A DNA stretch of 64,000 nt from Thermothielavioides terrestris NRRL 8126 (GCF_000226115.1 NC_016457.1:9362001-9426000); one strand, 5' to 3'. Shown: positions 1 through 11,907, counted from the stretch's first letter. A program made the numbers and translations. The notes: generated by a model from the sequence alone, not told the origin.

Positions 1-666
1 GACGACATGGGCTGGCTGCATGAGGAAGGGTGTGGGTTCTGGCGGGTGAGGCTGCATGTTGAGTTGGGCGATGGGGAGGGGAGGAGGAGGGGTGTGTTTG
101 AGCTGGCTGAGTTTGAGACGCGGTTTTGGGAGGTTGTTGCCGGGCCGGTGGAGTGGGGAGGTGAGGAGGGGCGTGGTGGTCGTGAGGGAGATGGTGATGA
201 AGGTTGGTACAGTACCTGCCGTTCTTGCCCTTGCTTCTGGAACGCAGACGTGGGATATGCCTGGGAGGCGTGAGCGGACATGAGCACAGAGCTGGCCAGG
301 AATTTGGTGTTAACGTACTTGGGCGCGAAGGAGGTGGAAGGGAAGGATGTGGAGGGCCTGCTGCGTCCTTCGTGGCTGACTTTAGGGGCTGCTGGACGAG
401 TGCGGTCAACTCTGCTCAGGGTTGACGTGACGCGCCCGGGTCAGCCCTCCGTCAAGGGCACGAAAAGTGAGGACAAGTCACATCTGGAGGTTTTCGAGGA
501 GAGGTACTTGTGCTTGGTAAGTCTAATTTCCTTGACGCAGTTACGGGTTCAGCTCTGACTAACACGACGCCTACCCTTCAAGCGCGAGGTTTCCGATGCC
601 GAGATCAATATGTCAAAGGCCAATGGATTGAAGATCCTCAAGTACGCACTCTTGCATGCGTCTTGA
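1..666 (+). CDS. 3' end of an unrecognised protein-coding gene (5' end outside window)
   Basis: The open frame from the window edge is joined by two plausible introns. The first has its donor at 161 (gtgagg) and acceptor at 288-289. The second has its donor at 517 (gtaagt), a textbook branch site ctgactaac near 555 and acceptor at 581-582. Proposed exons are <1-160, 290-516 and 583-666, with stop TGA at 664-666; the phases fit at both joins. The visible product is rich in charged residues (VFEELAEF-like start region, then LARNLVLTYLGAKEVEG and a Lys-rich C-terminus). I do not recognise the family. An alternative is an independent short gene starting at the ATG at 280, which shares the last two exons. 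The last intron is well supported; the first is less certain. Confidence 0.45.
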
Positions 667-1990
667 ATTCCTTATCGAACATTCATTTGGCGTTCGCATC
701 CCCCTGCTTAGACTTGTCGCCCTTCGACCGGAACATCCACCAACCGGCCAAAAGAACCCCTACGGCAGTGATAGATCCGGTTTTCCTGCTTTCATTGTTA
801 ATTTCGCGTTTCGAACAGACGGGTGATGGGGTTGGGGGGGGTTGGGGGGGGGGGGGGGGGAAAGGAGGCAGATGACCAGTTGACCGGGTTGCGCTGCGGC
901 CCGGGAGGCTCCGAGCCGCCCACTCCGCCCAGTTCTTCCCTGTCCGTGTTGACGAGCCGGACGTGCCTCACCGCGGTGATCCTTTGCCGCAGCACGACCG
1001 AAGCATGTCGAAGGCCATGCGCCATGAGGGTTCTCTGGGAATTCATCGTGATTGCGTGGTTTAGGGTGATGGGAAAAGGACGCTGGGCAATTGAATTTGA
1101 AGCTGAGTTTGAGCTGTAAAGTTGGGTGTTGCAGACTGATGTTTGAGTTCCAATTTCTGGACTTGCTCTTTCAGAGTCTCTGTTCTCAAAACACATTCAG
1201 TAACGGAAAAGCGATGACACATCGGTTGCCAGGCCCAAACCAAGGCCGCCCTGGGCCGCTCGAGAAATGGATGACGTCAGAAGGCACCCCCATTTTCAGG
1301 CAGACAGTGATTCATCATGCTGTGTGCAACACCCGGGAAAGCGGCAGGCGCGGCCCGCTTCAATGGGTCAGGCAACCAGCAGCATGGACTGCCCTAACTG
1401 CCTCAGGAGTGGCTGCTCGCAGGGTGCGCGAATCTGCCAGCCTGTCTGCCCCTTCCATCCTGTGCCCAATCCACAACCTTCGCGGCCGGACATTCGAAGC
1501 GGGGTGCCGAGACACGCCGAAGGCAGACTCGAGAAAACGGTCAGAGTCAAAAGTGCGATTGGCGCAGCATGAATTGGGGGCAATCACACCTGCATAGCGG
1601 GGAACCTATTGCCCCAATCGCGGTCGAATTCGGGGAGGCAACCCTGCATCAGGCCTTGCTGCGGGTGACGGCCCCCATGGGCTGGATGGCGCCACGAAGA
1701 ACGGCGGGAGACGAGAGTGCGAGGCTCTCTCAGGCACGCAAGCGTCTACTTATACCTTCCGTTGTTTTCCCATCCGGATACCGGATCCTGAACCAGTCCG
1801 ACAATTTCCAATTACCACCGCGCTAAGACAGGCCGGTTCGACCAACCGGCCAAGAGGTTGAGTCAGCCTTCCAATTGCGCATCCCATCCGTTGCGCCCAT
1901 TACTGACTTAGTCCAGGCCCTGCCAATTGATCGTTCGCCCGCGGGGGCAACGTACGCCCCCGCCAAGTTAGCCAAATTCAGGTTCCACAG
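667..1990. other. Intergenic, no supported gene; poly-G tract
   Basis: Only short overlapping frames without coding character are visible. The notable content is a G-rich tract at 822-860 that ends in an uninterrupted run of 17 G (844-860). Confidence 0.5.
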
Positions 1991-1999
1991 CCATGGGCT

Positions 2000-2135
2000 G
2001 GTGATCATAATGAAGAAGTTCTGCGTCGCCGTTTCCGGCTACTATCAGGCACTGCCTCGTTATTGCCAGGATCATCCGAGTCTGTTTTGGTGGGAGCCGG
2101 GAACGGCGACGCAGAACTTCTTCATTCTGATTACT
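2000..2135. repeat. Long imperfect inverted repeat (hairpin)
   Basis: Arm 2009-2040 is matched by the reverse complement of 2095-2126 at 31 of 32 positions. The spacer is 54 nt, and a weaker match extends about 9 nt outward on each side. It lies at or just inside the 5' end of the following zinc-finger gene. Confidence 0.85.
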
Positions 2136-3111
2136 CTTGGTTGGAAGGGTTGGAAGGAAGGGATGGATGGCCGGGGGTTCCAGAATCGCCCCAGCAGACC
2201 TTGGTGGTAAATGACTCGCATTCGATCGACTGGACCGCTCCCGTGGCATTTTCGAGTACAGCACTGTCACACACCCAAAATCTCAACCCCCTCTTTTCGT
2301 TTCCACAGCAATTCCGGCCTCCGGACATAGCTTGGACCGCTGACTCGAGGGAGACTGCTCGTCTCCTCCCGCAACCTCCGGCCTGGGTGCTCGGCCACTC
2401 AACCACAACGGGCTACAGCAACGGGGGTTTCCCTTCAGCGGCTGGTCAAGCTGCTCTGTTTGGGTTTCAGTCGCCAAACCCGTTTCCCGGCCAACATGGG
2501 GAGCAGGTACTTGGCGATCTGAATCCTGAATGTGGCGTCGACTTCCCTTATGACTGGCTGGCTGGCAACGGGGAGAATGCCTGGCCCTGGATCCAACCTG
2601 CTGGTGCGACCGACAGCCAACAGCGCTCCCCTTCCTCAGGTCTCGCCAGCTTGAATTCTTCTTTTCAGGCGATATCCCCCAATACCGGTTCCAGCTCGGC
2701 GGGGACGTCCAGCCCGGGCGCGCCATGGGGCGGCACGTGCTCTTCTCCCGCTCCAAGCTCAAACTCCCCCCGCAGTGGTGTATATGCCTGCCCACACCCC
2801 AAATGCTCCAAGGTCTTCGACACACGCGCGAAACTCTGGTCGGTGTCCCCCCCCCCCCTCCTTCCCCGCGGCAATCGAGGGAATCCCACTAACTCGGTCG
2901 CAGCCATCACAAGAAGCGCCACAACTTGGCCTACGTATGCTCCAAGCCCGGATGTGACCAGCGGTTCAGCAGCCGGTCCGAGCTGCAACGCCACGAGGGA
3001 TCCGTCAAGCACGGCGGTGCCCGACGGTTTGCGTGCCAGACATGCCACGAGGGGTTCACTCGGAACGATCATTTGCTGCGTCATCTGGGGCGATGTCGGC
3101 TGCGCTGGTGA
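2063..3111 (+). CDS. C2H2 zinc-finger protein, N-terminus unresolved
   Basis: Likely a nuclear DNA-binding protein. An intron at 2839-2903 (donor gtcggt, acceptor tcgcag) joins exon 2063-2838 to 2904-3111. Only after this splice does the first finger become regular: C-x4-C-x12-H-x3-H, starting at YACPHPKC. The second finger is C-x4-C-x12-H-x5-H (VCSKPGC). The third is C-x2-C-x12-H-x4-C (FACQTC), and the protein ends a few residues later. About 260 residues upstream of the fingers are Ser/Pro/Gly-rich and probably disordered. The frame is open upstream of 2063 but holds no ATG before the fingers, so the start must lie in an unseen 5' exon, or the gene is damaged. The start given is only the first position I am prepared to call coding. 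A long inverted repeat overlaps this 5' region. Confidence 0.65.
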
Positions 3112-4194
3112 GTTTTTGCGTCGTAAGGGAGTAACCGGCGCTGGTTCCCCGATCTACTGGAGTTGATGCTAAGTTCTAGATGTGTGAGCTAGGTAATCCT
3201 GAGATGCAGGACGGTGACCATGGACTTCCTCCTGTTGGGAGGATCTGATTGTCAACCCGGCTTCGTAAGTCAGTACCCGATCGCAAGGTCCTCAGGCAGG
3301 TTTACACCCCATCTGGCCTGCCCAGGAAACACGCATTGGCTCTGAAATGTCATCTGATCCCCGTCTGTGGGCGACTGGCCCTGTCTTCCTAAACGGAAGA
3401 CAGCTTGGCCTTTCGGAGCGCTGTGCTGTTGCTTGGCAGCCCCGGCGCGGGGTCCGTCCTGTCAGGACGCTGGAGACGCGGTGCTGCTTGCGAGAAGGGC
3501 GGTCGATTCGCCTGGCCGAGTGAGAAGTGCGGAGTGGTTAGCATTGGGATGGGTTGGGGCACTTCACTCCGGTAGTGAGTTGTCATTGGGGATGGAGGAT
3601 GTTCTTGTTTCCCTAAGCAGGACTTAGGTAGCGTTTGGCTGGACCTAACGCCCAATTGAGAGGTTACCTACTAAGAGGCGGTTTGTGGATCTGTATCTGG
3701 ACCGCGTCCCCAGCGATGGATGCATCTTCCACGCGACGTCCTTCTGGTTCCACGACTCACCAGCGATTCGGTCATCTACTAGGACAGCGTTGCACCCGTT
3801 CTTAAACCTGCCGCGACGGCCGGGCCCCTGACGTTGCAGAACGTGGCTCTGAAATCCGCTCCTCAAGGTGCAGTCATGATTACCGGACAGAGTGACTCGG
3901 CAGCAAACCAGAACACCGCAAATTATCACGACGTCGGCCCCAGGCGGACACTCTTTTGCAAATTGTTGGCACCATTTGATAAAGGCTTCCAGAGAGAGCA
4001 GCTAGTACATACGGCCATAGACAGCAGAAAGCTCGGGATCCCGTCCGCTCTCCCCTAGATAAGCTGCTGATCGCAGGATTAGTACTCAGGTCGGTGACGA
4101 CTGGGGAATCCCCTGTGCTGTATGTTTTTGGCTTTTGTTTCTTGAACTCTCCTCTCACCTTCCACCTTCTTGTCCGCCAACATTTTGATCTTCG
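3112..4194. other. Intergenic, nothing recognised
   Basis: There are only short frames on both strands, with no splice-consistent coding pattern. Confidence 0.5.
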
Positions 4195-4581
4195 ATGCCT
4201 GGATCACCTCCTGCCATTGATATGTCCTGTCCAGATGCTCGCGTGGCACTGGCCGACGTGGCGAGGGCCGGTGGCGGTCACAGGTTGCCCCGAAGTTCTG
4301 TGGGGCTTGGAGAAATTTTCGGGGCGCGCAAGAAGTTGGTTGCCTACCTGTCTAAGTTATTGCGCGCGGACGAGGCGACGCGAATCAGGAGCTTGCTTTG
4401 GAGGTTCGGCGTCAGGGGCCTGTCTGGCGATGCGCTTCACACTCAACTGTTGACACCAATGAGTACAGTCAGAGATGCAGCCTTCAAACACCTCTGGACA
4501 TTATATGATAATTTCCTAACTCCTAGGGAGGAGAAATCCAGAATCCGCATGGGTGCCATCACCCGGTCCATCGAACCCTGA
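4195..4581 (+). CDS. Possible small hypothetical protein
   Basis: An uninterrupted 128-codon frame starts with ATG and has a mixed, plausible composition. It includes an amphipathic-looking stretch around residues 40-70 (ARKKLVAYLSKLLRADEATR). It ends 15 bp before the stop codon of the convergent MARVEL-like gene, so it could be a short protein or a chance frame in that gene's 3' flank. No domain is recognised. Confidence 0.3.
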   Translation: MPGSPPAIDMSCPDARVALADVARAGGGHRLPRSSVGLGEIFGARKKLVAYLSKLLRADEATRIRSLLWRFGVRGLSGDALHTQLLTPMSTVRDAAFKHLWTLYDNFLTPREEKSRIRMGAITRSIEP

Positions 4582-4596
4582 ATCTCCTGTCTCTGG

Positions 4597-5445
4597 CTAA
4601 CCTGCTTGAGCTGGAGACGGTCGGGCGGCAAGTTGGCTCGGCGGCGGCTGCAGGAATACGGGCATCTGAGGCATCGGAGGTTGCGGCTGGCCAACAACCT
4701 GGCCGAGTTGGTACGGTCCGACTGCCTCGGTGCTATAGATGGGCTGCATCACGTAGACGGTCTGCGGCATCCTGCTGCGAATGTTGGTTTCGCGGCACCC
4801 GATGACGAAGAGCATAAAATGGGCGACGCTGTCAGTTCGGCAGTGTCAGTCATCGGCCAGTACAAGCTGCAAGTAAGTACTCTGCATGATAGGTAGGCAA
4901 CTCACACGGTCAAGCAGCCGAAGGCAGCCATGACCCGCCCCTTCGCCTCGATCGACTGCTCCAGCTGCGCGTCCTCGGGCGTGACCTTTGACGTGTCGTA
5001 CTGGTAGTCGTCGTATCCGCTGTAGTCGTCGATGAAATAGCGGGCGCGGGTAATGAGCCCGCTCACGCACATGAAGAAGACGATGACGACCCAGCCGAGC
5101 CAGCACAGCAGGTCGATGGCGACGATGGCTCCGGGATGGATGCCTCGGTGCCCTCCGCGGCACAGGATGCAGATGCCTTCGGCGATGTCCCAAATGAAGG
5201 GAGCGATGAGCTTGGCGGTCGGATGATCTGTTAGCAGCGTGACCAGTCGGTGCAAGATGACGGCCAGGGCTTACGCCAGGTGCGAGGATCAGCATGATGC
5301 CCAGGACATCCACTCGGGGCGTATTCGCCAGCGAGCCCCCGATGGCAGCGATTATGATTAAGAATAGCGCCGAGGCTGTTCGGAGGGCCAGCTTCGACCT
5401 CCAAGTTGTCGCCGAGGAGACATATTTTGGCGGTAATTTGTCCAT
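4597..5445 (-). CDS. MARVEL-like four-helix membrane protein
   Basis: Three exons read on the minus strand: 5445-5275, 5210-4906 and 4828-4597, giving 235 aa. Intron 1 (5274-5211) has donor gtaagc, branch gctaac and a less usual aag acceptor. Intron 2 (4905-4829) has donor gtgagt and acceptor gacag. Four hydrophobic segments are visible: about residues 19-40 (LRTASALFLIIIAAIGG), 46-65, 84-108 (IDLLCWLGWVVIVFFMCVSG) and about 156-172 (VAHFMLFVIGC). The topology and length match fungal MARVEL-domain proteins, whose roles are poorly defined but membrane-associated. A Tyr/Asp-rich loop lies between helices 3 and 4. The C-terminal 60 residues are Pro/Gln-rich and presumably cytosolic. The family assignment rests on topology and overall pattern, not on a diagnostic motif. 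Confidence 0.72.
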
Positions 5446-6597
5446 CTTCGGTGGTTGATGAATGTGAGAATGGGGTCATGCTCTTCGACGGGGACGGGAA
5501 AAAACATGATGAAGGGTGAGCGGAGTGCTTTAGCCTGCTCATTTCGAACAGCAGCTCAACAGGCTTAGCGGGAATCAAACTTCTAACCAGGCAGCGAATG
5601 GAGTCAATGCAAAATGGAGGAAGTTCCCTGTCAAGAACTTGTGAACGGGTCCAGGCCCACTCTCAGGGGCCGGGGCTTGGCTGCGAGGCAGGGTAACCTG
5701 GAAGTTGGTGGCCGTTTTCTGCAGCCCGACCCAGCAGCGGCCCGATCGCAGCCAGCATCGTTCGAAGACAACTGTGCAGGATAGGCCGCCCTGCGTCTGA
5801 TATATCAGCGGGTGCGTGCTTGACTTTAACTACCTGGCGTTTATTGATTCCACCAACCTCCGGGCGAGGTCTAAGAGAACTTGAAGCAGAATCATGGCAT
5901 CTTAGCTGCGTCGCGCGTCGCTGCCCCTGGCGTTCTTCCTGGCTCGTTTACACTGCGAAAGGTTGGACTGGACGCACTCAGTACCTATCTGACTTCAGCT
6001 TTTGGATATTGCCAGTTGTTAGTGCAGATAACTAGAACCTGAAAGCAATTGTGCAGCCAGCATGCCCACAGCCGAGAGCCGGGCCTCGATGTGAGGAGCG
6101 ACCAGGCTCAACTTGGTCTTTCCGGTGTCTCCTGGCAGTGAGTGTTTCGTGGCCTACACAACTAGATCTATCCGAGCTCGTAACCTCCTTGCCTACCTGT
6201 AACTAACGACCATCTTGATGTTGGCCAAGTCCTGGTCTTAAGAGCGGCAAACTCCACTGCGCTGGGGCGACCCAAGAGACATCGGACTTGGGGGGCGGAA
6301 GCCCCACACACCAACGTCAGTGAAGATCTGCATGGCGCTTGGGCTTGTCAGCGTAAGCTTATTTGAAGATCCGGAGAATCTCCTCGCCCTGTTGGGGAAT
6401 CAACCACTTCCAGTCCTCTCTCTATGATACCTAACAGTTTGCGCTGCTCAGACGAATGACTTCACCTTGCTGAATAGTGTGAAGACCCAAGACGAGCAAT
6501 CTCCCACTGCTGAAGTTGTGCTAACCAGCAGCTTCAATGCCCGAGACGACGAGCCGCGCGCCCCTCCGCGGCTGGGACCACGGCCTGTTCACTCACC
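5446..6597. other. Intergenic, shared upstream region
   Basis: This region lies between two divergently transcribed genes (the MARVEL-like gene and the GT69 gene), so it probably contains both promoters. No specific site is recognised. Confidence 0.5.
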
Positions 6598-7984
6598 ATG
6601 AGGAAACCGCTGCTTTTCGTGGCACCCGCCACGTGCCTATTTCTGGTGTTTCTAGGTCTCTATCTTCGCCGTGAGCAGCTTGCGCAGGTTCCTCGGCCGA
6701 AGTTTCTCAGACCGGACGGAGAACCTAGACAGGCGGCATCAACAGCAGTTGCTGATGAACCCTCGACAGCGACCGCTACCACGCGACATGGTGAGTGACC
6801 GGTGGTTACCAACAACTGCGGTGCGTTCACTAATCCGTTTCATCCCAGAAACATTACCCCAGGAGACAAGGGCTTCCTACATAAACTCCATCATGGACCC
6901 AGACGCGGACGATCCGCCTCGGCTGCACTGTCCTAAGCTAGATCCATCACGATATCAGCACCTGCAGATCGGCAACGAGGAGCCTGTCTCAACAGGCATC
7001 CGTTACTTCTTTGCCCTCGATCTCCGCCAATGTCTTCCCCTTCTGCCCCGTCTCATCGGCAGCGTGGTAGAAGCCATCCGCTTCCTCGGCCCCGAGCACT
7101 GCGCCCTGTCCATTGTCGAGGGTAACTCGGACGACGGCACAGGGGAAGTCCTAGCGGCCCTGCGTCCCAACCTCGAGGCGCTCGGCACCACCTACTACTT
7201 CAGCACTAGCGACATCAATCCGAAAGAAGCCGACCGCATCAAGCGTCTGGCCGCTCTGCGCAACCTCGCCATCCAGCCCATCCTCGACGCCGCCAGGAGC
7301 GCACCCAACAACGAGAAGAAGCCTACATTCTCCTCCAACACCACCGTAGTCTTCCTCAACGACGTCGCCATCTGCGCAGAGGACATCCTCGAGCTGGCGC
7401 ACCAGCGCGACCATCTCGGCGCGGACATGGTGTGCGGGATGGACTGGACGTACGTGGGGCGCGACCCGACCTTCTACGACGTGTGGGTGGCGCGCACGCT
7501 GGCCGGCGGCGACTCCTTCTTCGAGATCCCTCCCGACGGCAGCTGGGACTCGGCCTGGAACCTGTTCTGGAACGACGGCGCCGCGCGGGCGCGTTTTCGC
7601 GCACACCGGCCGTTCCAGGTGTTTTCCTGCTGGAACGGCGCGGCCGTGTTCTCCGCCGCGCCGCTGCTCGAGCATGCGGTGCGCTTTCGGGCCCCGCGGC
7701 AGGGGGAGTGCTATCAGGGCGAGCCGCAGCTGTTTTGTAAGGATTTGTGGTTTTATGGGTATCGTAGGATTGCGGTGGTGCCGGCGGTCAACTTGGAGTA
7801 TTCTAATGAGGCGGGGGCGAAGATCAAGGAGGCCAAGGGATACACGTCGCGTTGGGTGGGCGCGCCGGGATTGGAGGATGACACGATTGAGTGGCAGAAG
7901 GAGCCGCCGGAGAAGATCAAGTGCATTCCCTCGTACGACAAGCAGTTCTTTGAGGTATGGAATAAGACGCAGCCGGGAACTTGA
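6598..7984 (+). CDS. GT69 (CMT1/CAP59-like) alpha-mannosyltransferase family protein
   Basis: Two exons, 6598-6790 and 6849-7984, encode 442 aa. The 58-bp intron has donor gtgagt and acceptor catcccag, and the phase fits. This is a type II Golgi membrane protein by appearance: a short basic N-terminus and one signal anchor at about residues 4-21 (PLLFVAPATCLFLVFLGLYL), then a lumenal catalytic domain. GT69 landmarks include the conserved block with SIVEGNSDDGTGEVL, the acidic FLNDV motif (DxD-like, metal/nucleotide-sugar binding), MDWTYVGRDPTFYDVW, and VFSCWNGAAVF near the C-terminus. The family includes the cryptococcal alpha-1,3-mannosyltransferase CMT1, so a GDP-mannose-dependent role in surface glycan or glycolipid synthesis is likely. 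Donor and acceptor are not proven here. Confidence 0.85.
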
Positions 7985-9925
7985 GGGCGGGACGAGCGAA
8001 AGACTTGGGATTGCAGTGGTCTCCACCACAGGGTCGGCCGGGGCGACGGCGAGCGGCCAACCTGAGCAGTTCACTCAGGTCGGGCATCTGACTCAGAAAT
8101 GCACGCCCCAGAATGACTCTACGGCAAGGCAGCTTGGGAGAGGCACTATCGCATAAGTTGAAGGGGCTGGCCGAGGGAATTGCTGCGGCATGGCATGGCA
8201 TGACATCGCATGCAAACGGTGTTAGGACGGGGCTGGCTTGGGACGGAAAGGAGCGGAACAGATGTGCAAGTCAGCTTCGGCTATCGTCTCGAAACGCAGC
8301 CACCAACCTTGGAGATATGGACGATCTTATTGTGCTTTGGGGGCAGGATCGAGGGCAAATCACGGACAACGGCTGTAGCTTGTATACTATCTCACGGTTT
8401 TCGTCCTTATGCTGGGCCCGTAGTTGTCAGGCTTTGTTCGGCGGCACGCATGTATGTGACCGTCACAGCATTGGAAACCATGGCCAGAGGTAGAACCACT
8501 GACAAGAGTTACTCCGGCGTTGTCTGGGTTGCCGGAAGGTATCGTGAGGTCAACATAGGCATCTGAATGAAGGTGGCCCGTGTTCTTGATAGCCTTCCAC
8601 ACAACAAAGGCAGGTTGCTGCATACATAGTCGAGCTGCTTCCCTTAGTAGTGCTCCTGCGGTTTGCTTAACAAAGCTGAGGGAGTCCTCTAGCTGGCGAG
8701 GTCCGGCATCATCGTCTAAAACAAGTCAGTCATATGCATACTGGATTTGCCATCTTGAGCACCATGGTACGATGGTGTAGCTGTCAAGGGGATTCATCAT
8801 GCTTCTTTCCACTGAAGAACTCGTATGACGTTGGCAACCCTGACTGTGAAGTACATTGAGGGAACGTAAAGTCAGCGAATCATAGTGACAGGTCCCATTA
8901 AAACCATACCACTAGACATGGCCGTGAACACTTCTGATGCACTCTTTGGGAGACTCTCCATTGCCAATACCTATGTAGCATGGTTGGGCCTCGTTTACGG
9001 TTCCTGGATTTTAAAGTTTCCTAATAAAGGCCCTGCAATCCGTCCCTTGGTTTCTTGGCTTCTTTGTTCTTTCCAAATCCTAGATTCCCAATAAAAGGGG
9101 CACCCTGTGCAAGGGTTATTTTCACATATCGCAGTCCACATTGACACAGGCTGAATAGTCCCAATCAATTCTACTGAGGCTGTCCTGGTTCTGCATAAGC
9201 CCTTGGTCTCCCTCACCTGTGAGTCCAATGATCCAGTGCAACCCTTGCCAGCGGGGAAACAAGGATGCATGAATTAGTCCAAACCCTCAAATATGTTCCA
9301 CAAGGAGCAGCTCAGCCGCTTGTGAATTGGCGATCCAGGTCAGCTGGGCTTGGTAGAGCGGCATGCGAACTGGCGTAAACCGAGCTCATGAGACGTACTA
9401 GTGGTTCAATACATACGCATTGTCCAATGTACTCAGCCGCCTAGTCCAGCCTTGAAGCATCCTTCCAGCTGGTGTAAAGAGATCACATTCTCTTCTTCGG
9501 GAACAAAACTGGGGTGCCTAAGGGTTCCCAGGACCTATATCGTGTGCACGCCCAACCTATGATCAGACTGTTCATGAAGTTCTCCGATTCGTAGGCTGTC
9601 TGGCAGCTTCTGATCGTTCATAAAGCTTTCACTCCAACACTCCTATCGGCCGAATCCTTCGACGTCCGAGTGTCCCTTGTCGAGACACATGTTATCCATT
9701 CCAGTCTATTTTTGAAGTCTCACACACAGTGACGAATTACGCGGTCACAATTTTGGGAGCTGCACATCGGCAGGACAAGCTTGGGATTACCTGGCAAGTC
9801 CCCCCAACTCCGGATGGACAGGACAAGTCACAGAAGAACTCTGTTCACAGGGGCGCAGCCTTGAGCGTCGACAGTCTAGGGGGGGAGTGGTCACGTACAG
9901 ACAAAGAATGTGAAGACGCCAGGGG
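7985..9925. other. Long intergenic stretch, nothing recognised
   Basis: About 1.9 kb. From about 8.7 to 9.7 kb it looks more AT-rich than the flanking genes. Only short frames are present, none with coding character or splice support. Confidence 0.45.
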
Positions 9926-10140
9926 TCAAGCGGCCCGGCTTGAACGGGCTGCAGGCTCAACCGGCCGGCGGTGGAGCCACGAGGGCCGAGCCGCCGGGGG
10001 TCAAGCCGCGGGGGTGAAGCCGTGAGGGCCGAGCCGCCGGGGGTCAAGCCGCGAGGATCAAGCCGCAAGGTCCGCGGCTGGGGAAGAGCAGCCCTTCGCT
10101 GCCATGTCGAGCCGCAATGTGAATCAAGCCGCGAAAGGTG
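9926..10140. repeat. GC-rich degenerate tandem repeat around CAAGCCGCG
   Basis: A 30-nt segment at 9981-10010 recurs identically at 10024-10053 (period 43 bp). Shorter copies of the core tcaagccgcg/atcaagccgca continue to about 10135. The repeat ends about 100 bp before the start codon of the next gene, so it lies in its promoter or 5' UTR. Confidence 0.8.
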
Positions 10141-10244
10141 TGCCACAGACCCGCCAGGCCAGGAATTTATCATCCCAAATTCGCAGCCTTCCTCTTCCTT
10201 TCTTTCTTCCTCCCAACAACAGCAAACAGAGAAGGTCCAGCACA

Positions 10245-11907
10245 ATGGACCAAACCAATCCGCCCAGCAGTAAGTAGCGTTAATTCGCTTTTCTTCTCAG
10301 TCATCACGCATCACTCCATCCTGAATTCTCCCGAAACTTTAACTGACCACTGGCATTTGCAACAGCGCCGCCTACGGGCGAAGTTTCGACCATGGCCCGC
10401 CTCGCCTTCCACAGCTCGGCCAAATGGCGCCATAGGTGCGAGGAGGACCCGTTCGTCAAGGGCTACATCACCGGCTTTGAAGCCGGTTGGGCCAAATGGT
10501 ACAAGCAAGCCTACGAGGAGGGCATCAAGAAGGGCCGCCTCGAGGCCGAGGCGGCTGCGGCTGCCAAGGGCTCTTCCGCCGCCAACGAGGTGGACGGTAA
10601 GTCGGTTTTGCTTTCTGGTTAACCTCAAATTGCCGTCCCCAATCTGTCCTGGTTTTTCTCGCGTTCTGCGCTTTTCTCCGATCCCACGTTTTCGCTGTGG
10701 CCGTTGGGATTGCCTGCTGCCGGTCCCTTCCGCAGTAGGGTTGGCTGACCCGAAGCTGAGCAGTTCCCTCCAACTCTCCCTCCGACGGATTCTCCCACCT
10801 GCGCAAGAACCGTCCGCTGGATGCATCCAGCCCAAGTCTCCCTCTGCCGGGCGAACCAACCCGCAGCCTCGGGCAGGGTCTGGACCGGATTAAGCTCGGT
10901 ACCAGCACTTGGGATGCTCCCTCTGGCAAGGGCAAAGGCCGTATGAACGACGCCATGCCTCGCAGCCTGTCCAAGGACACCATCGACCTTCTGGACGACC
11001 TCTGCCTCGACGACACTGAGCAGCAGGCCGACCTCATCTCCTTCAACAACCGCAACTCGAGCCGCAGCCCCACCGTGGCAGGCCCATCCAACAAGATCAT
11101 CAGCAGTCGGAAGCTCACGGACCCGTTCTTTGACGGCAGCCTCACCATCCCAAAGGTCTCCAACACGGGCGGCACGCCGGCCCTGCAGATCACCACGCCG
11201 GCTCTGTTTACTGGCACGCCGTCCACCATCAACTCACCCGCAACCACCCCGACGCGCGGCCCACGCCACAGCCGCGGCGAGCAAAAGACCGCCGACAAGA
11301 CGAGCGGCATCGAAAGAATCACCACCACCACCACAGCCAACCCTACCACGACGACATCCACCATCCCCATCCAGCCCGACACCCTCTACAACATCCCACT
11401 GGCACACACAGTCCGCCCGATCGTGCCAGACCTGGACATTTCCCCCTGGGAGCGCCGCACGCGGCCCGCATACCCAGAACTAGCAGCGGAGCACTTCAAC
11501 AACACGCACCGGCAGCCGGCGCGGCGCGTGGTAGCCAACCCGTGGCGGGTACTGATCGGCCCGCTAGGCGAAGCGGCGCGAGCGGCGTGGAGCGGCGGCG
11601 ACATGGGCAAGGCGTACCTGCGCAACAAGCTGGGCGGGGCGGAGAAGGCGGGCCTCGCGTTCTGCGAGATGCTCCGCGACGAGGCGGGCGCGAGCTACGT
11701 CCTGGGCACGTTCACCAGCCCGAAGAAGGCGCGCAGGGCGCTGGAGGTGTTTGAGAGGGGATATCCTTGGTGAGTTCTTTCCCTTTCCCTTGCGTAATGT
11801 GTTCCAATGTATTTGGAGACGGTGCGGTGAGTTCTGGTGCTGACGGTGCGTGCTTCTGCAGCGGTGGCTCGATCATGTGGGGGTGGATTTACCTCGAGGA
11901 GGAGTGA
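10245..11907 (+). CDS. Unrecognised 435-residue protein, four exons
   Basis: Exons are 10245-10269, 10366-10596, 10764-11769 and 11862-11907; all phases agree and donors are gtaagt, gtaagt and gtgagt. The ATG at 10245 follows a CT-rich leader typical of fungal promoters. Residues 18-85 hold a compact, probably folded segment (EDPFVKGYITGFEAGWAKWY, then a Lys/Glu/Ala-rich helix). The middle is Ser/Thr/Pro-rich, with a run of threonines around TTTTTANPTTTTST. The C-terminal 120 residues look globular again (LDISPWERRTRPAYPELAAE to the terminal GGSIMWGWIYLEEE). I recognise no family or catalytic motif; it may be a fungal lineage-specific protein. The gene model is sound even though the function is unknown. 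Confidence 0.7.
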
